Notes under the pieces: model-generated
Seen by the model: only the letters and a program-made list of their open reading frames with translations
Database searches by the model: none
Told to the model about the DNA's origin: nothing
Position numbers and translations under genes: made by a program
Shown: in pieces, positions 26,771 through 36,192 of the stretch
Numbering within the stretch: position 1 is the stretch's first letter
How the letters are laid out: each line of letters begins with the position of its first letter
Source: Prevotella sp.
Lineage (GTDB): Bacteria > Bacteroidota > Bacteroidia > Bacteroidales > Bacteroidaceae
Direction of reading: 5' to 3'
NCBI GenBank assembly: GCA_017410365.1
Contig: JAFQQY010000030.1
Coordinates: forward strand, 1-55,335
DNA: 55,335 bases

Positions 26771-28747
26771 ATGAATTTCAGAAAACTGACTTGTGCTTTA
26801 GCACTATCAACTGCCATGGCAGCTGCGGCCCAGACGCACGTCATGGAAATCAACACAAAAAAAATCGGTGCGCAAATCCAGCCAACGATGTATGGCATGT
26901 TCTTTGAAGACATCAACTATGCTGCCGACGGAGGTCTTTATGGAGAGAAAATTAAAAACCGCTCATTTGAGTTCCCACAGAACTTCATGGGCTGGCAGAC
27001 TTTCGGCAATGTAGAACTGAAGAACGACGGACCGTTTGAGCGTTGCCCACACTACGTAGTTCTTAACGATGCCAAGCATAGCGACCGCCGTTCAGGTCTG
27101 ACAAACGAGGGTTATTTCGGCATTGGCGTACTGAAAGGCGAAGAATATCGATTTACAGTTTGGGCAAAGGCCCCAAAGGGCACTGCACGCATCACTGTCC
27201 AGTTGATAAACGAGAGTTCTATGGGCGAAGGTCAGGACTTTGCTTCTGCACGCCTTGACATTAAAGGCAACGAATGGAAGAAATACGAACTGCGCCTGAA
27301 GTCAAACATAACTATGAACAAGGCAAAGCTACGCATTTTCCTTGAAGGAAGAAACGCTGCCGCTTTAGAGCACATCAGTCTCTTCCCAGTAAACACATAC
27401 AACAATCGTGAGAACGGTTTGCGCCGCGATCTCGTGCAGGCGTTGGCAGACCAGCATCCTGGCGTGTTCCGATTCCCAGGCGGATGTATTGTTGAGGGTA
27501 CCGACCTTGAGACACGCTATCAGTGGAAGAATTCTATCGGTCCGGTTGAAAACCGTCCGCTGAACGGCAACCGTTGGCAGCACACTTTCACACATCGTTT
27601 CTATCCAGACTATTATCAGAGCTACGGACTGGGTTTCTATGAGTACTTCCTGCTATGTGAAGACATCAAGGCTGAACCACTACCGGTACTCAGCGTTGGA
27701 TTGTCTTGCCAATTCCAGAACCGCAACAATCCTAAGGCTCACGTGCCTGTCGACGAATTGCAACCATATATAGACGATTGTCTTGACCTGATTGAGTTTG
27801 CCAATGGCGACGTTAACACTGAATGGGGTAAAAAGCGTGCTGAGATGGGTCATCCAGAACCATTCAACATGACAATGATTGGCGTGGGCAACGAGCAGTG
27901 GGACACTCTCTATTTTGAACGTCTGAAGCCATTCGTAGAAGCCATCCGCGCTAAATATCCAGAAATAAAGATTATCGGTACCAGCGGTCCTGACTCTGAA
28001 GGCAAGATGTTTGAGATAGGATGGAAGGCAATGAAGGAACAGAAGGTCGACTTGGTTGACGAGCATTTCTATCGCCCAGAGTCATGGTTCCTGAAGAGCG
28101 GTCTGCGTTATGAAAGTTACGACCGCAAGGGTCCGAAGGTGTTCGCCGGCGAATATGCTTGCCATGGACGCGGCAAGAAGTGGAACCACTTCGAGGCTTC
28201 ACTCTATGAAGCTGCATTCATGACAGATCTTGAGCGCAATGCCGACATCGTTCACATGACTGCATACGCTCCTCTCTTTGCACACGTAGAGGGATGGCAA
28301 TGGCGTCCTGACCTGATTTGGTTTGACAATACACGCATGTTCAAGTCTGTTAGTTATTATGTACAGCAGATGTACGCAATGAACAAGGGTACAAACGTGC
28401 TGACCATGACCATGGACAAGAAGCCTATTGCTGGACAGGAAGGACAGGACGGTCTGTTTGCAAGTTCTGTTATCGACAAGAACGAGGGTACCGTCATCAT
28501 TAAGATTGCCAACACAAGCAAGTCTGACCAGCCTGTAAGCATCAACCTGAAGGGATTGAAAGGTGAGAAAGACGTTGAACTACTCACATTATCAAGCCCA
28601 GACATGGATGCAGACAACACGCTTGACAATCCTGAAAAGATTGTTCCTCAGAAGGGCAACATGAAGTGTGAAGCAGGAAAGAAGAACACTGTACTCAACG
28701 ACAATGTTCCAGCTATGACATTCCGCCTGTATAAGGTTAAGATGTAA
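26771..28747 (+). CDS. glycoside hydrolase family 51 alpha-L-arabinofuranosidase
   Basis: A 658-residue secreted enzyme (signal peptide ending AMAAAAQ) that releases terminal alpha-L-arabinofuranose from arabinan, arabinoxylan or pectin side chains. N-terminal residues 25-200 are the carbohydrate-binding-like jelly roll found in Bacteroidetes GH51 proteins (MYGMFFEDINYA, LYGEKIKNRSFEF). The barrel has Glu375 in GVGNEQW as acid/base and Glu461 in FAGEYACH as nucleophile. A terminal beta-sandwich ends the protein. It stands alone with its own promoter and two terminators, but complements the GH43 and GH127-like enzymes at the left, fitting arabinan-rich pectin as the target. Confidence 0.92.
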   Translation: MNFRKLTCALALSTAMAAAAQTHVMEINTKKIGAQIQPTMYGMFFEDINYAADGGLYGEKIKNRSFEFPQNFMGWQTFGNVELKNDGPFERCPHYVVLNDAKHSDRRSGLTNEGYFGIGVLKGEEYRFTVWAKAPKGTARITVQLINESSMGEGQDFASARLDIKGNEWKKYELRLKSNITMNKAKLRIFLEGRNAAALEHISLFPVNTYNNRENGLRRDLVQALADQHPGVFRFPGGCIVEGTDLETRYQWKNSIGPVENRPLNGNRWQHTFTHRFYPDYYQSYGLGFYEYFLLCEDIKAEPLPVLSVGLSCQFQNRNNPKAHVPVDELQPYIDDCLDLIEFANGDVNTEWGKKRAEMGHPEPFNMTMIGVGNEQWDTLYFERLKPFVEAIRAKYPEIKIIGTSGPDSEGKMFEIGWKAMKEQKVDLVDEHFYRPESWFLKSGLRYESYDRKGPKVFAGEYACHGRGKKWNHFEASLYEAAFMTDLERNADIVHMTAYAPLFAHVEGWQWRPDLIWFDNTRMFKSVSYYVQQMYAMNKGTNVLTMTMDKKPIAGQEGQDGLFASSVIDKNEGTVIIKIANTSKSDQPVSINLKGLKGEKDVELLTLSSPDMDADNTLDNPEKIVPQKGNMKCEAGKKNTVLNDNVPAMTFRLYKVKM

Positions 28748-28752
28748 TGGAG

Positions 28753-28796
28753 TTAATAGGACTTATGTGGCTAATTAGTCCTATAAGTCCTATTAA
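28753..28796 (+). terminator. hairpin after the GH51 gene
   Basis: TTAATAGGACTTAT (28753-28766) pairs exactly with ATAAGTCCTATTAA (28783-28796). No U-tract follows directly; it stands in tandem with a canonical terminator. Confidence 0.6.
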
Positions 28797-28800
28797 CAAT

Positions 28801-28840
28801 AATAAAAATGCTGGAGCATAACTGCCCCAGCATTTTTATT
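28801..28840. terminator. intrinsic terminator, two-way
   Basis: AATAAAAATGCTGG (28801-28814) and CCAGCATTTTTATT (28827-28840) form a 14-bp stem with T-rich and A-rich sides. It serves GH51 on + and the DUF805 gene on -. Confidence 0.85.
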
Positions 28841-28855
28841 TTTAACTATCAATAA

Positions 28856-29176
28856 TTACATACCCTTTGGGTTCTCGCCATATTCATTTGAACCAGCCTG
28901 GCTGTCGCAAATGAAGAAGTAAATGAGAAGAAGGTTTACTAATGGAACAAGCACCAACAGATACCACCAACCGCTACGGCCTGTATCATGCAGACGACGA
29001 ATACCAACAGCTATAGATGGAATAAGAACTATCAGTCCCCATATCCAACCTACAAATGGAATACAACCGATAATAAAGTTAAGCAGGCAAAACCACCAAA
29101 ACTCAGAACGACGAGCACGACCGCCGAATGTCATAAACTTGCCAAAACAAGTTTTAATTGCTTCTAAAAATCCCAT
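28856..29176 (-). CDS. DUF805 small membrane protein
   Basis: A 106-residue protein of the DUF805 family. It starts with the family pattern GRARRSEFWWF, has two or three membrane segments (about 27-52 and 70-90) and the conserved GIRRLHDTGRSGWW between them. It probably sits in the inner membrane; its function in the family is unknown. It is a single-gene unit, with a shared terminator downstream and an AT-rich divergent region upstream. Confidence 0.9.
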   Translation of the reverse strand: MGFLEAIKTCFGKFMTFGGRARRSEFWWFCLLNFIIGCIPFVGWIWGLIVLIPSIAVGIRRLHDTGRSGWWYLLVLVPLVNLLLIYFFICDSQAGSNEYGENPKGM

Positions 29177-29280
29177 AATAAATTAAATCAATTATAATTA
29201 AACGATAATATATTTTGTAAATATAACTAGTTTTTAGTGTTTATTAAGGACTTTCCCCGTTAATTTATATTAAAATGCTA

Positions 29281-29370
29281 CGCCTGATAATATACAGGCA
29301 TTTGGTACTGCGGCACCAAGTGCCGGCATTCACCTCTACGATTTCAATAGAAATCACAGAGGTTTATTTT
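29281..29370 (+). other. structured intergenic segment ending in a terminator-like hairpin
   Basis: Three hairpins follow one another: GCCTG...CAGGC (about 29282-29299), CGGCAC-CAA-GTGCCG (29311-29325) and CCTCT-ac-GATTTC-aata-GAAATC-ac-AGAGG (29333-29362), the last followed by TTTATTTTT. It fits a small RNA or an attenuated leader on the plus strand; the region lies between divergent genes. No match to a known RNA family is claimed. Confidence 0.4.
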
Positions 29371-29421
29371 TCGTTTTGAAAAAAATCTCGACAATCAGTC
29401 TTCATTCTTCTTTAAAATTCG

Positions 29422-29429
29422 TAATTTTG
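29422..29429 (+). promoter_or_regulatory. -7 element of the holB-ricT-gldH operon
   Basis: TAATTTTG lies 25 bases before the ATG at 29455. The -33 position reads TTC rather than TTG. This promoter places the start downstream of an in-frame TTG at 29437. Confidence 0.55.
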
Positions 29430-29454
29430 CAACGATTTGTATATAATTGGCAAC

Positions 29455-30567
29455 ATGACATTCAACGAGGTAATTGGTCAAGAAGATATAAAGCAAAGAC
29501 TGATGCAAATGCATCGCGAAGGCAGAATGCCTCATGCCATAATGCTATGCGGCCCTAAGGGTTGTGGCAAAATGGCATTGGCAATGGCTTTTGCTTGTCA
29601 TCTGCTGGACACTTCGGCTTCGCAGCATGCCATGCTTGCCAAAATGGAGCATCCGGATCTGCATTTCAGTTTTCCAACTATAAAACTGCCAAGTATGGGA
29701 AGCGACCACAAGCCAATAAGCGATGACTTCATTCGCGAATGGCACAATATGCTGAAAAGCGGTCCTTACTTTACCATGGACCAGTGGATGCAGGAAATAG
29801 GCGCAGAAAACCAACAAGCCATAATAACAGCAGGCGAGAGCGACAACCTGACAAGAAAACTCAGTCTGAAATCAAGTCAGGGTGGCTACAAGGTATCCAT
29901 CATCTGGCTACCAGAAAGGATGAACATCGAATGTGCAAACAAACTGCTCAAGCTATTGGAAGAGCCTCCTATGCATACGGTGTTTATCATGGCATGCGAA
30001 GAACCTGACAAACTGCTAGAAACAATTAAAAGCCGAACACAGCGAATTGACGTCAAGAAAATTGACTATGAAAGCATGTTCAAAGCTCTTATAGAACAAA
30101 GGGCTATCAGCGAAGAGGCAGCAAAAAGAATTGCCCGACTGGCAAACGGAAATTGGCAGAAAGCACTTGAAGAACTTCAGGCAGGAGGCGAGAACGAGTT
30201 GTTTCTTGACATGTTTCAACACGTAATGCGCCTGGCATATATGCGCAACATCAAGGAAATAAAGAAGTGGAGCGAAACAATAGCTGGATTCGGAAGAGAA
30301 AAGCAGAAAAGGTTTCTTGAGTATTTCCTCCGACTGATTCGCGAAAACTTTATATACAATTTCAACAACTCGGAATTGGTGTACATGACTCAGCGCGAAG
30401 AGGATTTCGCCAAGAACTTTGCACGATTCATAAACGAGAACAACATACTGCAGATTTATGACATAACAAATAGAGCAATACGCGACATCGGGCAAAATGC
30501 CAACGGAAAGATTGTGTTCTTCGATTTGGCTATGCAGATGATAGTGCTGTTGCTTCAAAAAAAATAA
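29455..30567 (+). CDS. holB: DNA polymerase III delta' subunit (clamp loader)
   Basis: A 370-residue AAA+ protein of the clamp loader that places the sliding clamp on DNA. It opens with FNEVIGQEDIKQRLMQMHRE and has a P-loop-like GPKGCGKMALA, where the usual Thr/Ser after GK is Met, in line with delta' being a non-ATPase. The KLLKLLEEPP and TIKSRTQRI segments are the sensor-1 and arginine-finger-like region of the family. No zinc-binding cysteines are seen. Its neighbour RicT is also adjacent to holB in Bacillus, so the context supports the call. Confidence 0.85.
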   Translation: MTFNEVIGQEDIKQRLMQMHREGRMPHAIMLCGPKGCGKMALAMAFACHLLDTSASQHAMLAKMEHPDLHFSFPTIKLPSMGSDHKPISDDFIREWHNMLKSGPYFTMDQWMQEIGAENQQAIITAGESDNLTRKLSLKSSQGGYKVSIIWLPERMNIECANKLLKLLEEPPMHTVFIMACEEPDKLLETIKSRTQRIDVKKIDYESMFKALIEQRAISEEAAKRIARLANGNWQKALEELQAGGENELFLDMFQHVMRLAYMRNIKEIKKWSETIAGFGREKQKRFLEYFLRLIRENFIYNFNNSELVYMTQREEDFAKNFARFINENNILQIYDITNRAIRDIGQNANGKIVFFDLAMQMIVLLLQKK

Positions 30568-30589
30568 CAAGAAAACCCCAAACTATAAT

Positions 30590-31909
30590 ATGGAAAAAGA
30601 CAAAGAACACGAAATAATGACGGGCGGAAGCCGCGGCTTGTCGAAAAAAGGCGTAGGCAGACAAGACCGTCAATTAAATACATACGACTGGCTAGCCGAT
30701 GTTCCTGGCAATGCAGAAAGTACCGACCTTGTAGAAGTGCAGTTCAAGCACACAAGAAAAGGCTACTATCATAATGTCAACAACCTGCCACTGAAGAAAG
30801 GAGACATTGTAGCTGTTGAAGCAAGTCCCGGACACGACATCGGAGTGGTGACGTTGACAGGCCGATTGGCAAAGATGCAAATGAAAAAAGCCAACATTAG
30901 ATCAGCTGACGACATCAAACGCATCTACCGACTGGCGCGTCCTATAGATATGGATAAATATCGCGAGGCGAAAGCACGTGAGCACGAAACAATGATTGAA
31001 AGTCGCCAAATAGCAAAAGACTTAGGATTACAGATGAAGATTGGCGACGTGGAATATCAGGGCGACTGCAACAAAGCTATTTTCTACTATATTGCGGACG
31101 AGCGTGTAGACTTCCGACAACTGATAAAGGTACTGGCTGACACTTTCCACGTAAGAATAGAGATGAAACAGATTGGTGCACGCCAAGAAGCAGGACGTAT
31201 TGGCGGTACCGGACCATGCGGCAGAGAACTATGCTGCGCGACATGGATGAAAAACTTCATCAGCGTAAGCACAAATGCTGCAAGATTCCAAGACATATCG
31301 CTAAATCCTCAGAAGCTAGCAGGCATGTGTGCCAAATTAAAGTGCTGCCTGAATTACGAGGTAGACAGCTATATTGAGGCTGGCAAGAAACTGCCAAGCA
31401 AGGAGGTTGTGTTGCAAACACAGGACAACGACTACTATCTGTTCAAGTCGGACATAATGGCTGGCATGATAACCTACTCTACCGACAAGCGCATTGCTGC
31501 AAATCTCGAAACTATCAGTGCAGCAAGAGCCAAAGACATTATCGAGATGAACAGACGCGGCGAAAAACCACTTACATTGCAAGGTGAGGGGAAGGTTGAG
31601 ACTAACGTAAATGGGACAGTCGACCTGCTTCAAGGTGACATCAGTCGCTTTGACAAAGCAAAGAAAAAGAAGAAAAAGCAAGGTGGCAACGGGCACAAGA
31701 ACAACCAGAACGAAGTGACCCAGCAAGCACAGCAAAATGAGAACGCCAGCAATGCCAATAATGCGAATGCTACACCACCAAGCGAAAACGCAGGACAAAG
31801 TGGAGTAAGCAACAATCAGAACCGCCAGCACAAACATAAGAACAAGAGAAACAACCACCGTCAACACAAAAACGGACAACAGCAGAACAATAATGCTCAA
31901 GAGCAATAG
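30590..31909 (+). CDS. ricT: RicT/YaaT-like PSP1 domain protein with basic tail
   Basis: A 439-residue PSP1-family protein. The core (about 40-310) carries the conserved GPCGRELCC and CAKLKCCLNYE cysteine motifs, which in Bacillus RicT help form Fe-S clusters of the RicAFT complex that affects RNase Y. The gene order holB-ricT is conserved with Bacillus. Unlike Bacillus RicT (about 275 residues), it has an extra tail (about 350-439) made almost only of Lys, Asn, Gln, His and Ala, including KKKKKK, probably disordered and nucleic-acid binding. The last 17 bases overlap gldH. Confidence 0.82.
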   Translation: MEKDKEHEIMTGGSRGLSKKGVGRQDRQLNTYDWLADVPGNAESTDLVEVQFKHTRKGYYHNVNNLPLKKGDIVAVEASPGHDIGVVTLTGRLAKMQMKKANIRSADDIKRIYRLARPIDMDKYREAKAREHETMIESRQIAKDLGLQMKIGDVEYQGDCNKAIFYYIADERVDFRQLIKVLADTFHVRIEMKQIGARQEAGRIGGTGPCGRELCCATWMKNFISVSTNAARFQDISLNPQKLAGMCAKLKCCLNYEVDSYIEAGKKLPSKEVVLQTQDNDYYLFKSDIMAGMITYSTDKRIAANLETISAARAKDIIEMNRRGEKPLTLQGEGKVETNVNGTVDLLQGDISRFDKAKKKKKKQGGNGHKNNQNEVTQQAQQNENASNANNANATPPSENAGQSGVSNNQNRQHKHKNKRNNHRQHKNGQQQNNNAQEQ

Positions 31910-32369
31910 AACAATAATTGCATTAATCATACTTACGGTTGCATCGGCCTTCATGACCTCATGCAACCGTAAGACCGTTTATTACCATTTCGAACATACA
32001 GACTTAGAAGGTTGGAATAAAACCGACACCTTATTATATAATATAGGAGCCTTTAGAGATTCGGGCACATTTGAATGCCACGTAGGCGCCCGCATTTCTA
32101 ACGATTATCCATACAAAAGCATAACACTGGTTGTAGAACAGACAATATATCCAGAACAAACTACCATGGAAGACACTTTGGTCTGTAACTTTACTGATAG
32201 CATCGGAAACATATTAGGAAATGGGCTAAGCATATACCAATACGAATATCCCTTACATGAAGCTGTAATTAATGCAAACGACTCTGTAGTATATAAAATC
32301 TGGCACAACATGCGTCAGGAAGAAATCGTCGGGATTACTGATATTGGTATAAAATTGACTAGGAAATAG
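31893..32369 (+). CDS. gldH: gliding-motility-type lipoprotein GldH
   Basis: A 158-residue lipoprotein with the lipobox MTSC, acylated at Cys24. The YYHFEHTDLEGWNKTDTL segment and a compact beta-sandwich are typical of GldH, a protein needed for gliding and linked to T9SS in Flavobacterium; non-gliding Bacteroidales keep it for an unknown role. The start overlaps ricT by 17 bases in another frame. Its stop is 2 bases from the converging rodA stop, so no terminator fits between them. Confidence 0.85.
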   Translation: MLKSNRTIIALIILTVASAFMTSCNRKTVYYHFEHTDLEGWNKTDTLLYNIGAFRDSGTFECHVGARISNDYPYKSITLVVEQTIYPEQTTMEDTLVCNFTDSIGNILGNGLSIYQYEYPLHEAVINANDSVVYKIWHNMRQEEIVGITDIGIKLTRK

Positions 32370-32371
32370 TA

Positions 32372-33841
32372 TTATGCTCTACTACTGTTTCGGCCTGCAT
32401 CTATACGAAGGAATATGAACAGCAGGAAGGTAAAGCCCCAAAGAGAAGAACCTCCATAACTGAAGAACGGCAACGGTATGCCAATAACAGGAGTCAGTCC
32501 GAGCACCATACCGACATTGATAAACACATGAAAAAGGAAAATTGACAAAACGGAATAACCATAAACACGCCCGAATGCTGTGGGCTGCCGCTCAGCAAGA
32601 TAGATAAGTCGCAATATCAACGCAAGGAACAGCAGCAATACACTGGCAGAACCAAGAAAGCCTTCCTCCTCGCCAACAGTACAGAATATAAAGTCAGTAT
32701 GCTGCTCTGGCACAAATCGCAATTTTGTCTGAGTTCCATTAAGAAACCCTTTGCCTTTCAAACCTCCAGAACCAATGGCTATCTGACTCTGATAAACATT
32801 ATAACCAGCATCGTTCTTATCCTCAACAAGACCTAGCAATACCTCAACGCGCTTGCGCTGATGAGGTTCAAATACATTATTCTGCACATAGTCAGCTGAA
32901 TAATAAAACGCAACAGAACCTATAGTGAAAACAGAAATTAGATAATAGTTGCGAATGCGCTCGCCTACCCCACTCCATATAAGATAGCCAACTGTAAACA
33001 GACTAAGAATCAACTGTACCCATGTAATATCAAAAGGTATTACATATTTTGAAAAAAGCAAGAACAACAAAGCAAGTCCAACATTTACTAAAACCAAATA
33101 TAGTGCCTTATTCCTATTCTTGCAATATATGCCAACCATTCCTGCCGTAAAGAGATGTATCAGCAAGAATACCCAAAACCTGCCCAACGAGGTCGGGGTC
33201 TCCCACAACAAGCTATCGGCGAATTTTATGCCAACAACGAAATATACAACAGCTGCGACACCTGTGAAAAGCACACTGCCAGCCATTCCTTCGCGATAAA
33301 AAACCAAAAAGAATGCCAGATAAACGAGAGCCGAGCCTGTTTCACGTTGCATTATAATAAAGAGCATTGGCGTAAGAGCAATGGCAAGGGTTATGCAGAA
33401 ATCCCTTACCTTATAGATATTATATCCATAAGACCCCATAAACTTTGCCAATGCCAACGCCGTGGCAAACTTTGCGAATTCTGCCGGTTGCAGTCGCAGA
33501 GGACCAAGCACCAGCCAAGACCGCGAACCCTTAATCTGATGCGGATTAAAAATTGTGGCGAACAGCAGCAGTAGAAGAATAGCAAAAATGACATAGGCAA
33601 ATGTGTCGTACATGCGATGGTCAAGCAAAAGCAAAACCATTCCTAAGCACAACGACGTACCTATCCACACTATCTGCATACCAGAAGGAGTAGACGTACT
33701 GAAGATATCGGTTTCGCCAAATGTGTAGCTTGCACCGCACACGCTTATCCATCCAAACGTGAGCAGGGCAATATAGATAATTATGGTCCACCAGTCAAGT
33801 GAACCGAGCAAGCCCGTCTTCTTATCTGCTACTTGTGCCAT
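32372..33841 (-). CDS. rodA: rod-shape determining SEDS glycosyltransferase RodA
   Basis: A 489-residue membrane protein of the SEDS family that polymerises lipid II glycan during side-wall growth, paired with PBP2. About ten membrane segments are visible. The conserved RLQPAEFAKFATALALAK loop, the QRETGSALVYLAFF segment and the C-terminal PVIGIPLPFFSYGGSS motif are clear. Its start overlaps the end of mrdA by 20 bases, so the two are translated as a unit. Last gene of the elongation operon. Confidence 0.95.
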   Translation of the reverse strand: MAQVADKKTGLLGSLDWWTIIIYIALLTFGWISVCGASYTFGETDIFSTSTPSGMQIVWIGTSLCLGMVLLLLDHRMYDTFAYVIFAILLLLLFATIFNPHQIKGSRSWLVLGPLRLQPAEFAKFATALALAKFMGSYGYNIYKVRDFCITLAIALTPMLFIIMQRETGSALVYLAFFLVFYREGMAGSVLFTGVAAVVYFVVGIKFADSLLWETPTSLGRFWVFLLIHLFTAGMVGIYCKNRNKALYLVLVNVGLALLFLLFSKYVIPFDITWVQLILSLFTVGYLIWSGVGERIRNYYLISVFTIGSVAFYYSADYVQNNVFEPHQRKRVEVLLGLVEDKNDAGYNVYQSQIAIGSGGLKGKGFLNGTQTKLRFVPEQHTDFIFCTVGEEEGFLGSASVLLLFLALILRLIYLAERQPTAFGRVYGYSVLSIFLFHVFINVGMVLGLTPVIGIPLPFFSYGGSSLWGFTFLLFIFLRIDAGRNSSRA

Positions 33842-35672
33842 AATTGATTCTTCGTTTCTGGAACTCGTCGGCTTTCAACTTTGACTCTTCCGACAGTTCT
33901 CCTTTTATATATTGTTCCATTATCAAACCACCTAATGGCACACCGTAATCAGCTCCCCAACCGCCATTCTCTACATAAACAGCCACAGCAATTTTCGGAT
34001 TGTCCATCGGTGCAAAACCCATAAAGGCGGAGTGGTCGCGACCACGATTCTGTGCAGTACCTGTTTTTCCGCAAACTTCAAAATCGTATTTGGCCAAGGC
34101 TCTGCATGTTCCACCCAAAACAGCAGAACGCATACCCTTAACAACATCGTCATAAGCTGCCTTGACTGCCATTGTATGACGTGGGCGGGTGTATAATGTA
34201 TCAAGCTGCTCATCTTGTATCTTACGCACAACATGAGGCACATAATAATAACCTCTGTTTGCTATCGTCGCACCAAGATTGGCTATTTGAAGAGGGGTGG
34301 CTGTCACTTCACCCTGACCTATCGAAATACTGATTATAGTCAGTCCGTTCCAAGAGCCTCGATATGCTTTATCATAAGTACTGGCATTAGGTATAAATCC
34401 GCGTTTTTCTCCTGGCAAATCAACGCCCAAACGATAGCCGAATCCCATACTCACCATATAATCGCGCCATGTATTCATCGCTTCTTGCACACTGCCATAC
34501 TTCTTCTTATTGCCAATCATGTGATATAGCCCCCAACAGAAGAATCCATTGCACGAAGTGCTTAGTGCTGGCACTAACGACAAGCTCGGTGCATGCCCAT
34601 GACAACCAACATGTAGGCCTCTGAAACTGAAACCATGCGAACAATAATAATGAGTAGAGCTGTTTATAACTCCTTCTGTCATATATGTCAGTCCTTGCGT
34701 AGTCTTGAATGTTGAACCTGGAGGATATTGTCCCATAATGCTTCTATTAAGCAATGGTTTTTGAGGGTCACGGCTAAGAGTATGGTGATTCTTGCTTCTC
34801 TGGCGTCCAACCATCATTCGCGGGTCGTAGGTTGGCGAAGAAACCATACAAAGTATTTCGCCTGTTGCAGGCTCAATGGCTACGATACTGCCTATTTTAC
34901 CTTCTAAAAGTCGTTCGCCTAATGCCTGCAACTTATAATCAATGCTCAAAGTCAGATTCTTTCCCGGAACGGGTTGCCTGTCAAAAGCGCCATCCTGATA
35001 GCGGCCTTTTATTCTGCCATGCACATCGCGCAACAATATCTGCATACCCTTTTCTCCGCGTAACTGCTTCTCATAACTACGCTCAACACCCAACTTGCCT
35101 ATATAGTCGCCTGGCTGATAATAGTTATCTGACTCAATGTCCGCGGGCGAAACCTCCGCAACATCTCCCAGCACATGAGCAGCATAGGGATGGTTGTACT
35201 GACGAATGCTTCGGCGCTGAATGTAGAATCCAGGGAAACGATACATCTTTTCCTGAAAGATACTGAACTCAGCATCTGATAGTTGGGCCATGAATAGCTG
35301 CTGGGTGAAGCGGGAATAACCGGGATTGCGAGCATAGTCCTTAACCTTTGCCATCCGTGCATCAAAGTCTTCTTTAGTAATATTCAAGGTCTTGCACAGC
35401 TCAAGCGTATCGAGTTTTCCTTTCGCCTCGTTCATAACGACCATGATATCGTATGCCGGTTGATTGTATACCAGCAATTCTCCATTGCGATCGGTTATAA
35501 TACCACGTGACGGATAGTCAATTTTTTTTAGGAAAGCATTTGAATCGGCATTCTTCTTATAGTCGTCACTCATCAACTGAAGAGTGAACAGACGGATGAT
35601 GTAAACAAGAACAATGGCTGTTGCCACACCGCCGACTACATATTTTCTCTTACCAAACTCGTAGTTCTTCAC
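33822..35672 (-). CDS. mrdA: penicillin-binding protein 2 (elongation transpeptidase)
   Basis: A 616-residue class B penicillin-binding protein that cross-links side-wall peptidoglycan. One membrane anchor lies near residues 12-30. The transpeptidase signature is complete: Ser320-Thr-Phe-Lys323 in PPGSTFKT, SCN in TSCNGFF, and Lys536-Thr-Gly in CGKTGTAQN. The non-penicillin-binding part has the PSRGIITDRNG motif. The start overlaps the mreD stop by 4 bases (ATGA). Confidence 0.95.
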   Translation of the reverse strand: MKNYEFGKRKYVVGGVATAIVLVYIIRLFTLQLMSDDYKKNADSNAFLKKIDYPSRGIITDRNGELLVYNQPAYDIMVVMNEAKGKLDTLELCKTLNITKEDFDARMAKVKDYARNPGYSRFTQQLFMAQLSDAEFSIFQEKMYRFPGFYIQRRSIRQYNHPYAAHVLGDVAEVSPADIESDNYYQPGDYIGKLGVERSYEKQLRGEKGMQILLRDVHGRIKGRYQDGAFDRQPVPGKNLTLSIDYKLQALGERLLEGKIGSIVAIEPATGEILCMVSSPTYDPRMMVGRQRSKNHHTLSRDPQKPLLNRSIMGQYPPGSTFKTTQGLTYMTEGVINSSTHYYCSHGFSFRGLHVGCHGHAPSLSLVPALSTSCNGFFCWGLYHMIGNKKKYGSVQEAMNTWRDYMVSMGFGYRLGVDLPGEKRGFIPNASTYDKAYRGSWNGLTIISISIGQGEVTATPLQIANLGATIANRGYYYVPHVVRKIQDEQLDTLYTRPRHTMAVKAAYDDVVKGMRSAVLGGTCRALAKYDFEVCGKTGTAQNRGRDHSAFMGFAPMDNPKIAVAVYVENGGWGADYGVPLGGLIMEQYIKGELSEESKLKADEFQKRRINYGTSSR

Positions 35673-36169
35673 CTTACCTTAATACTTTCCAATGTAAGAA
35701 TTAAAACAGTTGTAATCAATGTACTGCCTATGATACACTCAACCCAATAAATAAGATTAAAGAAATGGAATGTTTCGAGTGTAAAGAACAGCAAACAATA
35801 TGCGAGCACAAGAACAAATACATAGAAAGCGAATTTGCCAAATCCGAGATATCGCAATGATGGTTTGACATCTTCAGGTGCATCGTGTTGTATAAACAAG
35901 CTGAAGAAATATGGTTGTATGGCTGCGATTGCTGTAAGAGATGCAGATGCTACGCCTGGCGTATTAGAAAAGATATCGATAATAACACCCATAACGAAAG
36001 CCCACACAAGAACAGCCCATTTAGCCATGTCGCGAGGAAAAAGAAGCACCAGGTAGACATAAAGCAAAGGTGTTGCACATCCGAAAATATGGATATGATT
36101 GAGAACCAATGCCTGCATCAGACACAACACAAGCATGAACGAAATGCGCTTAAGAATGTTGATATTCAT
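35669..36169 (-). CDS. mreD: rod shape-determining protein MreD
   Basis: A 166-residue integral membrane protein with five or six predicted helices and little else, as is usual for MreD. It begins with a ISFMLVLCLMQALVLNHI segment and has a conserved FPRDMAKWAVLVWAF loop. It forms part of the MreBCD elongation complex. Identification rests on its place between mreC and mrdA as well as on the pattern. Gap to mreC is 23 bases. Confidence 0.9.
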   Translation of the reverse strand: MNINILKRISFMLVLCLMQALVLNHIHIFGCATPLLYVYLVLLFPRDMAKWAVLVWAFVMGVIIDIFSNTPGVASASLTAIAAIQPYFFSLFIQHDAPEDVKPSLRYLGFGKFAFYVFVLVLAYCLLFFTLETFHFFNLIYWVECIIGSTLITTVLILTLESIKVR

Positions 36170-36192
36170 AAATCAAATAACTATTATGTTTA

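Noticed and set aside
31337-31966. 209-codon frame antisense to the ricT tail
   Set aside because: Its hydrophobic product is the antisense image of the Asn/Gln/Lys-rich tail of RicT.
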